Part shown: piece after piece, positions 58,273-64,000 of the stretch
Numbering within the stretch: position 1 is the stretch's first letter
How the letters are laid out: every line of letters starts with the position of its first letter
Assembly (NCBI GenBank): GCA_016192105.1
Contig: JACPUV010000026.1
Coordinates: 186,001-250,000, forward strand
Length of the DNA stretch: 64,000 nucleotides
Source of the DNA: Sphingobacteriales bacterium
Lineage (GTDB): Bacteria; Bacteroidota; Bacteroidia; Chitinophagales; Chitinophagaceae
Direction: 5' to 3'
Program-made: the position numbers and the translations under genes
Notes under the pieces: generated by a model
What the model was told of the DNA's origin: nothing
The model's input: only the letters and a program-made list of their open reading frames with translations
The model's database searches: none

Positions 58273-58597
58273 GGCTTAAAGGCCGAAGATTCACGAGTGG
58301 AAGGTACAGGCTGATAATTGGGGGAATTATTGATTACTGATTCAGGCTGGAGTTTCTCTATGCATACAAATATTCCTGTATTCCAGTTGCTAAGGCTGGT
58401 ACAATTGGAATGACAACTCCCAAAAAGAGCACGGAAATAATCAGTAATCAATAATAAAATAAAGGCTGCCCGCCCTCTCCCTCCTATTTAACATTTTTCC
58501 AACTGAAATCCCCTCCTCCCCTGCATCTGTTCCGGAAATATCAGTTATGTACGCTGCCAAAACCGAAATTGATTTATCTTACAAGCCATTACCGGCA
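58273..58597. other. Region between the histidine kinase and response regulator genes
   Basis: About 325 bases without a gene. It contains a 130-base repeat element at 58326-58455 bounded by a perfect 17-bp inverted repeat; the 58456-58597 part is a plain leader with no clear promoter box. Confidence 0.7.
58326..58455. repeat. 130-base structured element with 17-bp perfect terminal inverted repeats
   Basis: Left arm at 58326-58342 and right arm at 58439-58455 are exact reverse complements and are made of 7-mers (ATTGATT, ACTGATT; AATCAGT, AATCAAT). Inside, GGAGTT 58349-58354 pairs with AACTCC 58415-58420, and ATTCCAGTTG 58380-58389 with CAATTGGAAT 58402-58411 (one mismatch), so the whole element could fold into a long hairpin. 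It contains no reading frame of note. Confidence 0.85.
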
Positions 58598-59236
58598 ATG
58601 AAAAGCAAGATCACCCTGGCCCTGGTTGACGACCACCAGATCGTAATCGACGGACTTATGAGCCTGTTAAAAGGGCATGAGCGCTTCCGTCTTGCTTTCG
58701 CTACCACGGATGCTTCCGAAGTACTCGGAAAAATGAGCACCCACTCCATCGATATCCTGCTCACCGATGTGATGATGCCCGGGCTCCCCGGGAATGAACT
58801 GGCCCGGAAAGTCAAAGAAAAATACCCGGATGTCAAGATCCTGGCCCTCTCAATGAGCGGGCAGGGCGACCTGGTGAACGAGATGATCAATGATGCCGAT
58901 ATTTCCGGCTATGTGTTAAAGAATGTGGGAAAAGCAGAACTGGTAAAAGCCCTGGAAAAGATCGCCGGCGGAGGTATTTATTTCAGTGAGGAAGTAATTG
59001 AAGAACTGCAGCGCAGCAGCCAGCGGAAAAGACAGAAAGAAGAAGCCCACCTGACCGGCCGGGAAGTGGAGATCATCCGCCTGATCGAGAAGGAATACAA
59101 CAACAAACAGATCGCCGAAGCTCTTTTTATCTCCGAACGCACCGTGGAAACCCACCGCAAAAATATATTCCGAAAAACAAATACCAACAGCGTGATCGGG
59201 CTGGTGAAATATGCGTATGAGCATAAACTGATCTGA
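58598..59236 (+). CDS. LuxR/NarL-type response regulator
   Basis: 212 residues: receiver domain (LALVDDHQIVIDGL; phosphoacceptor Asp in DILLTDVMMPGLPG; Thr/Ser switch ILALSMSGQ; Lys in YVLKNVGKAE) and a C-terminal LuxR HTH (HLTGREVEIIRLIEKEYNNKQIAEALFISERTVETHR, residues about 145-181). The start at MKSKITLA begins the domain; 17 further codons upstream have no family similarity. Likely partner of the TPR histidine kinase directly upstream. Confidence 0.95.
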   Translation: MKSKITLALVDDHQIVIDGLMSLLKGHERFRLAFATTDASEVLGKMSTHSIDILLTDVMMPGLPGNELARKVKEKYPDVKILALSMSGQGDLVNEMINDADISGYVLKNVGKAELVKALEKIAGGGIYFSEEVIEELQRSSQRKRQKEEAHLTGREVEIIRLIEKEYNNKQIAEALFISERTVETHRKNIFRKTNTNSVIGLVKYAYEHKLI

Positions 59237-59533
59237 GGAGCGCTTTGCCGAAATCACCCCGGGACAATTTTCATTCCTGCTCAACAGAAGGTATTGGTTA
59301 ATTCTTCCGGATCGTGAAATTTATTTTCTCACGGGTTCGTATGCCCGGTAAAAATCCGGGTGCTGACCAGGGACAGGCCCCTGCCCGCCCCCGTCCGGTT
59401 GTTTCCCGGAAAGCACTACTTTCCCATAGGGTTCGCCATACATGCGCCATTCACCATGTGGCATTCACCTCTTGTAAAGAAATACCAGCACAGCCCGGTC
59501 ATCTTCCTTAGCTTGATCCCAAAATCAACAACC

Positions 59534-60643
59534 ATGAAGCGAATTTTTTCCCTGCTTTTGTCTTTCATTTTCATCAGCAGCAGTTTTTCCCAGCTCTCCC
59601 TGACCATGCTTCCCAGCGGGGGCAATAAGAAAGCCGCTGTCAGCGAACAGGTCGGACTGACCCAGGTAACCATCCATTACGACCGGCCGGGTGTAAAAGG
59701 CCGGGAAGGAAAGATCTGGGGCCAGCTGGTGCCTGAAGGTTTCACTGACCCGCAGTTTGGCAGCAGCAAATCCTCTCCCTGGCGGGCGGGTGCCAATGAG
59801 AATACCAGCATTGAATTTTCTACGGACGTTACAATAGAAGGACAACCCTTGCCGGCCGGTAAATACGGTCTCTTTATAGCCTATGATCCGAATGAAAGCA
59901 TCCTGATCTTCTCCAAAAACTCCGGTTCCTGGGGACATTATTATTACAGTGAAAAAGAAGACGCCCTGCGGGTAAAGATCAAACCACAGGCGCTGGATAA
60001 AAGTGTGGAATGGCTGAAATACGAATTCAGTAATCAAACAGAGAACAGCGCCGTGATTTCCCTGCAATGGGAAAAAATGTCATTCCCCTTTAAAGTGGAA
60101 GTGGACTATATCAAAACCCAGCTCGAATCCTTCCGGCAGGAACTGCGGACCAACCGGGGATTTTTCTGGCTGAGCTGGAACCAGGCGGCCCAATGGTGCC
60201 TGCAACGGAATACCAACCTGGATGAAGCCCTGCTTTGGGCTGATTCCGCCACCAGCGCGGGTTTTAGCGGTGATAAAATATTCGGTGCATGGGCCACTAA
60301 GGCACAGTTGCTCCAAAAACTGGGACGCGGGGATGAAGCCGCTGCCGTAATGAAGAAGGCCCTGCCCCTCGGCAGCATGACGGATATTCACCAGTACGGC
60401 CGCCAGTTACTCGGGCTAAAAAGGTACAAGGATGCATTCGATGTATTTAAAATGAATTACGATAAGAACCCCAACCAGTTTACCACTCTCGTGGGACTGA
60501 GCCGCGGCTATTCCGGCCTGGGCGATTTCAAGAATGCCCTTAAGTACGCCAACCAGGCCCTGCCCCTGGCACCGGACGAACAAAACCAGAAAAATGTGCA
60601 CTCACTGATTGATAAACTGAAAGAAGGAAAGGATATTAATTAA
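59534..60643 (+). CDS. DUF2911 domain-containing secreted protein with TPR
   Basis: 369 residues: signal peptide (MKRIFSLLLSFIFISSSFSQ), DUF2911 (GVKGREGKIWGQLVPEG, WRAGANENTSIEFSTDVTIEGQPLPAGKYGLFI, WGHYYYSEKEDALRVK), then about four TPR units (DEALLWADSATSAGF, ATKAQLLQKLGRGDEAAAVMKKALP, QLLGLKRYKDAFDVFKMNY, SGLGDFKNALKYANQALPLAP). The ATG that starts the signal peptide is chosen; the longer frame upstream has no signal sequence and lies in the gene-free region at 59237-59533. Biochemical role unknown. Confidence 0.9.
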   Translation: MKRIFSLLLSFIFISSSFSQLSLTMLPSGGNKKAAVSEQVGLTQVTIHYDRPGVKGREGKIWGQLVPEGFTDPQFGSSKSSPWRAGANENTSIEFSTDVTIEGQPLPAGKYGLFIAYDPNESILIFSKNSGSWGHYYYSEKEDALRVKIKPQALDKSVEWLKYEFSNQTENSAVISLQWEKMSFPFKVEVDYIKTQLESFRQELRTNRGFFWLSWNQAAQWCLQRNTNLDEALLWADSATSAGFSGDKIFGAWATKAQLLQKLGRGDEAAAVMKKALPLGSMTDIHQYGRQLLGLKRYKDAFDVFKMNYDKNPNQFTTLVGLSRGYSGLGDFKNALKYANQALPLAPDEQNQKNVHSLIDKLKEGKDIN

Positions 60644-60668
60644 ACAACTGTTGCTACTAACTTACCCG

Positions 60669-60714
60669 GACTGAAGCAGGAGCCTGAACCGCTCCCTGCT
60701 TCAGTCTTTTTTTT
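60669..60714 (+). terminator. Rho-independent terminator after the DUF2911 gene
   Basis: Stem ACTGAAGCAG..GAGC / GCTC..CTGCTTCAGT (one bulge) and eight T. Confidence 0.9.
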
Positions 60715-60775
60715 CCTGCCGGCGCTCAGCCCTTTTCCCGTGAATAGATTGTATTTTACGGGAAAATAAATCCAC

Positions 60776-61243
60776 ATGAAAAAGATCCTGTTTACCCTGT
60801 CCCTGCTGGTAATTACATTATCCGGCTTTACACAGACCTGCGAAGAAAGAGAAGGAAAGCTCCTGGAAATGGTCGGCAGCTTATCTTCCCTGTATATTTA
60901 TAACACCTATACCACGATCGGAAGCGTTTGCGATGGTGCCGTAAAAGAAGTCTATACTGACTCGTTTGCTACCGCGATACTGGAAGAGCAGAAGGGTATG
61001 CTGGACCTGGTGATTGAAAAAATGAACGGGCTGGTAATGAATAAAACGCTGAAAGACCCCAGTGATGTGAACTATGTAAACAGCCTGGTGCCTTTACTCA
61101 CCGGTTTGAAAAAACAAGCGCAGGCGTATATCGATTATATGCAGACAAAAGAGGACAGTCATAAAACCCTGTACAGCACTGCCCGGAAATCCAACTGGAA
61201 ATCAATCTGTGAAATAATGGATATTCCCTATAAGGAAGAGTAG
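60776..61243 (+). CDS. Small secreted protein of unknown function
   Basis: 155 residues: signal peptide (MKKILFTLSLLVITLSGFTQ), then an all-helical domain with four cysteines (TCEEREGKLLEMV, GSVCDGAVKEVYTD, WKSICEIMDIPYKEE), repeated Tyr/Leu heptads and no beta-strands. Helical bundle with one or two disulfides is likely. Family not recognised. Convergent with the TlpA-like gene, 2 nt away. Base composition like its neighbours. Confidence 0.65.
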   Translation: MKKILFTLSLLVITLSGFTQTCEEREGKLLEMVGSLSSLYIYNTYTTIGSVCDGAVKEVYTDSFATAILEEQKGMLDLVIEKMNGLVMNKTLKDPSDVNYVNSLVPLLTGLKKQAQAYIDYMQTKEDSHKTLYSTARKSNWKSICEIMDIPYKEE

Positions 61244-61245
61244 CA

Positions 61246-62340
61246 TTAATTACATCCCAGTATCTCGCAAAGCTTTTTTTCCAGTGCCGGCCCCCGCAGG
61301 TTTTTGGCAATGATTTTTCCGTCCGGATCGATCAGGAAATTCTGTGGAATACCCCTGACATTGTATTTAACGGCCGCGGCATTGTTCCAGAACTGCAGAT
61401 CACTCACATGGGTCCAGGCCAGCTGATCATGATGGATGGCTTCGAGCCATTTATCTTTTTGACCGGGGCGGTCAAGCGATACACCCAGTACCGTAAAATT
61501 TTTCGAGCTGAACTTATTGAAATTCTCCAGCACGTTGGGGTTTTCCTGGCGGCAGGGACCGCACCAACTGGCCCAAAAATCGATCAGCACATATTTTCCC
61601 CGGAAGGAAGAAAGGGATACCGGCACACCAGCAGTGTCTGTCTGGGTAAAATCAATGGCTGTGCTTCCGATCGCCCCGACCTTGCTTTCCGCAATCTGGG
61701 CCGCCAGTTGCCTGCCGGTTTCAGAAGCCTTCACGGCTCCACCCAATTTATTAAACCGTTGCTCCAGTTGCAGGGGATCTTCGTTAAAAGCATAGGTGGC
61801 CGACAGGATAAATGCTGTTACAAAGGATGCAGGTTTCTCCTCCACCAGTTTGTCAATGGCCTGCTGGACGACAGCCTGCATATTCTTATAGGTAAACATC
61901 AGGCTGTCCCTCCCGGGACCGGGCAGTGTGTTGTTGATAACCTGTCCCAGGGAACTGAGCTGTTGTGCAAGGGGAATGAATTCTTTTACGAATGCGGCAA
62001 AATCAGTATGGGAAGCAGACCCTTCAATTTTATAGCCCCCGGGTTTTGTCTTGTCAACGGTAACCGTTAGCACCTTATTTTCCACATAGACTTCCACCGG
62101 TTTTTGTTCATTGCCGATAAACAGGAAGCAGAGTGTTGGCTCGGTCACTTTTCCTTTCAGCTGGAACGCTGAATTGAGCAGTTTGCCGGAAGCCAGTTCG
62201 GTGTTCTCCCCGTTCTTTACCAGGCGGAGGGAAGTACCTTCGGGAAAACCTTCCAGTTTCCCTTTTATTGTAAATCCTTTTGAAGTCTGGGCCAGGAGGG
62301 CCAGCGGCGCAAAGAAAAGCAGGAAGACGATTTTTTTCAT
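61246..62340 (-). CDS. TlpA-like thiol-disulfide oxidoreductase with N-terminal DUF4369
   Basis: 364 residues: signal peptide (MKKIVFLLFFAPLALLAQ), a DUF4369 domain (GFTIKGKLEGFPEGTSLRLVKNG, up to about 115), a helical middle and a thioredoxin/TlpA domain with CGPC in FWASWCGPCRQENPNV and cis-Pro NVRGIPQNFLIDPDGKI. Periplasmic or outer-membrane-facing reductase, usually supplying electrons to maturation of secreted proteins. A TAACTTTG box lies 45 nt before the ATG. Full length. Confidence 0.93.
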   Translation of the reverse strand: MKKIVFLLFFAPLALLAQTSKGFTIKGKLEGFPEGTSLRLVKNGENTELASGKLLNSAFQLKGKVTEPTLCFLFIGNEQKPVEVYVENKVLTVTVDKTKPGGYKIEGSASHTDFAAFVKEFIPLAQQLSSLGQVINNTLPGPGRDSLMFTYKNMQAVVQQAIDKLVEEKPASFVTAFILSATYAFNEDPLQLEQRFNKLGGAVKASETGRQLAAQIAESKVGAIGSTAIDFTQTDTAGVPVSLSSFRGKYVLIDFWASWCGPCRQENPNVLENFNKFSSKNFTVLGVSLDRPGQKDKWLEAIHHDQLAWTHVSDLQFWNNAAAVKYNVRGIPQNFLIDPDGKIIAKNLRGPALEKKLCEILGCN

Positions 62341-62385
62341 ATGAGATGATCCGTTTACACCGGTATTTTACCCGGAAATAAGGTA

Positions 62386-62393
62386 CAAAGTTA
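62386..62393 (-). promoter_or_regulatory. -7 box TAACTTTG for the TlpA-like gene
   Basis: Exact TAnnTTTG match, minus strand, 45 nt before the ATG. Confidence 0.5.
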
Positions 62394-62422
62394 ACCATTG
62401 CCGGCTGAGTGGTAAAACCGGC

Positions 62423-63223
62423 TCAGCTTAAAACTGACGAAAGAAAGGATTTTGTGGATGCATTAACATCTGTACTGTTTTCCAATGCTTTAATATAGGC
62501 ACTGCCGATAATACCGCCGGCCGCATGCTTACAAACAGCATCAAAACTGGCTTTGTCCTTAATCCCAAACCCTACCAGAACCGGGTTCTTCAATCCCAGG
62601 TTTTGCAGCCGGGACAGGTATTCCTCAGATGCCGCCCTGGTTTTTTCGCCACCTGTTGTAGAGGAAGAGGAAACCGCGTACAAAAACCCGCTGCTGAGGC
62701 TATCGAGTTTTTTTACACGCTCATCGGAGGTTTCGGGGGTGACCAGGAAAATAAAATCAAGATGGTGCTTTTTAAAAAGCGCGCCGTACTCCTGTTCAAA
62801 TTCAAACTCGGGAAGATCCGGCAGAATCAATCCGTCAATTCCCACGGCAGCCGCATCGGCGCAAAACTGTTCAAAGCCGTATTGCAATACGGGGTTCATA
62901 TAGCCCATCAGCACTACCGGAACATGGATCTCTTTCCTTAAATCCTTCAATTGTTCAAAGAGGATCCGGATCGTCATCCCGTTTGCCAGCGCAACCGAAC
63001 TGCTATGCTGGATCACCGGTCCGTCCGCCAGCGGGTCGCTGTACGGAATACCCAGTTCGATCAGGTCTGCCCCATGTTGCTGTAAGGCTTTCATTACCTC
63101 ATTGGTGGAGTGCAGCCGGGGATAACCTGCCGTACAATAGACATTCAGGACATGCCCCCTGAATTCTCCCGAAGGAGGATTGGTAAAGATCCTGCTGATC
63201 CGGCTATTCATTGTTTGCTCCAT
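62423..63223 (-). CDS. trpA: Tryptophan synthase alpha chain
   Basis: 266-residue TIM barrel that cleaves indole-3-glycerol phosphate to indole and glyceraldehyde 3-phosphate, passing indole to TrpB. ADLIELGIPYSDPLADGPVIQ carries the catalytic Glu and Asp, then LMGYMNPVLQYG, GLILPDLPEFE and the phosphate-binding GFLYAVSSSSTTG with LVGFGIKDKASF. It lies 37 nt downstream of trpB in the order trpB-trpA, as usual. An internal start at MNSRIS is equally possible. Confidence 0.97.
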   Translation of the reverse strand: MEQTMNSRISRIFTNPPSGEFRGHVLNVYCTAGYPRLHSTNEVMKALQQHGADLIELGIPYSDPLADGPVIQHSSSVALANGMTIRILFEQLKDLRKEIHVPVVLMGYMNPVLQYGFEQFCADAAAVGIDGLILPDLPEFEFEQEYGALFKKHHLDFIFLVTPETSDERVKKLDSLSSGFLYAVSSSSTTGGEKTRAASEEYLSRLQNLGLKNPVLVGFGIKDKASFDAVCKHAAGGIIGSAYIKALENSTDVNASTKSFLSSVLS

Positions 63224-63260
63224 AACTATTTTATTCCTTTGAAAATTATACCAGCGCAGA

Positions 63261-64000
63261 TCAGAGGGACATTGCTTTCATATAGGTTGCCAGGTCCTTA
63301 TCTCCCCTGCCGCTCAGGCAGATCACCACCACACTGTCTTTTTTAAAATTGATCATCTTCAACGCATGCAGGGCATGAGCCGATTCAAGGGCCGGGATAA
63401 TACCCTCCAGTTTCGCCAGTTCAAAAGCCGCGTTCAGCGCTTTCTGATCGGTGGCGCTCAGAAAATCCGCTCTTCTGGTTTCAAATAAATGAGCATGCAA
63501 CGGTCCGATGCCGGGATAGTCCAGCCCGGCGGAGATGCTATGCGGCTCCACGACCTGGCCATCTGCGGTTTGCATAAGCAGGCTTTTACTGCCATGCAGG
63601 ATACCCGGCTTACCCAGTTGTGTGGTGGCGGCCGTTTTACCACTATTGATCCCTTCACCGGCGGCTTCTACGGCGACCAGTTTTACCGAAGGTTCATCCA
63701 GGAAATGATAAAAGGCACCGGCTGCATTGCTACCCCCGCCCACACAGGCAATTACATATTCGGGCAATTCGCTGCCGGTTTTTTCCAATAACTGTTTCCG
63801 GATCTCCTCACTGATTACACTCTGGAAACGGGCTACCATATCCGGGTACGGATGCGGTCCCACCACAGAGCCGATGATATAATGTGTATCATCCGGGTGA
63901 TTGATCCAGTCGCGGATGGCTTCGTTGGTGGCATCCTTTAATGTCTTACTACCGCTCGTCGCGGGGATCACGGTAGCCCCCAGCATTTTCATTCTCGCCA
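63261..64000 (-). CDS. trpB: Tryptophan synthase beta chain (5' part beyond window)
   Basis: C-terminal part of the PLP enzyme that condenses indole with L-serine. Visible: [38 protein letters not shown], the PLP phosphate-binding [10 protein letters not shown], and [25 protein letters not shown]. The start of the gene lies to the right of the window edge; no frame break in the visible part. Confidence 0.97.
   Translation of the reverse strand, partial: ARMKMLGATVIPATSGSKTLKDATNEAIRDWINHPDDTHYIIGSVVGPHPYPDMVARFQSVISEEIRKQLLEKTGSELPEYVIACVGGGSNAAGAFYHFLDEPSVKLVAVEAAGEGINSGKTAATTQLGKPGILHGSKSLLMQTADGQVVEPHSISAGLDYPGIGPLHAHLFETRRADFLSATDQKALNAAFELAKLEGIIPALESAHALHALKMINFKKDSVVVICLSGRGDKDLATYMKAMSL

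Overview
The window reads as a chromosomal segment of a member of the Bacteroidota, most likely the Chitinophagia/Chitinophagaceae (inference from protein families; no rRNA is present). The evidence is two type IX secretion system (T9SS) components (PorW/SprE-like and PorQ), three secreted proteins with T9SS type A or B C-terminal sorting domains, many lineage-typical families (HYC_CC_PP, putative porin, DUF5683, DUF2452, DUF2911), and repeated TAnnTTTG -7 promoter boxes with few recognisable Shine-Dalgarno sequences. GC content looks close to balanced. There is no prophage, CRISPR array, transposase or rRNA operon; the content is mostly core genome with a few accessory insertions.

Layout. 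1-2900 (minus): a putative outer-membrane porin, a HYC_CC_PP protein and a truncated HMA metal-binding protein, plausibly a metal-handling group. 3000-7900 (minus): an unknown lipoprotein and two T9SS cargo proteins, one of them an endonuclease I. 8281-10750: sucC, a GNAT acetyltransferase and a beta-barrel protein. 10824-12870 (minus): a tightly overlapping five-gene operon (M23-less membrane scaffold, bactofilin, AtpZ, small membrane protein, SprT-like protease). 13002-20362 (plus): PorW/SprE-like, PBP1A, ahcY. 20422-21663: a TetR regulator and a secreted protein that share an inverted-repeat operator. 21730-28599: a degenerate histidine-kinase-type ATPase domain, a type B T9SS cargo, a thioredoxin, YbjQ, an M48 protease and DUF2452. 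28618-37119: pdxJ, a CoA-disulfide reductase-rhodanese fusion, miaA, cca, and a GT4-tsaC-GT9 operon. 37278-38252: dapD, tRNA-Leu(CAG) and its terminator. 38510-45658: a LuxE-like ligase, a lipoprotein, a UbiA-like protein, then an overlapping M42 peptidase / 51-residue membrane microprotein / methyltransferase / sulfatase-like operon followed by a PIG-L deacetylase. 45659-52586 (minus): porQ, lon, two outer-membrane beta-barrels and a metallophosphoesterase. 52749-59236 (plus): parA, an inserted four-helix-bundle gene, parB, DUF5683, dapB, a TPR histidine kinase and its LuxR-type response regulator. 59534-64000: a DUF2911 protein, an unknown secreted protein, a TlpA-like thioredoxin, trpA and partial trpB.

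How the genes fit together. PorW and PorQ belong to the secretion route used by the sorted cargo proteins nearby. dapB and dapD feed meso-diaminopimelate synthesis and PBP1A polymerises the peptidoglycan built from it. parA/parB give chromosome partitioning.

Most interesting signals. (1) A four-helix-bundle (S23/IVS-family) gene sits between parA and parB inside a pair of inverted 7-bp-phased repeats. (2) A second, non-coding 130-bp element bounded by a perfect 17-bp inverted repeat with the same 7-bp phasing lies between the histidine kinase and response regulator genes. (3) A 51-residue membrane microprotein is translationally interlocked with a kinase-like/methyltransferase protein and a membrane sulfatase-like protein. 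(4) Many start codons lie only 3-5 nt after a TAnnTTTG box, which predicts near-leaderless mRNAs. (5) A TetR operator pair links a regulator to a secreted protein of unknown function.
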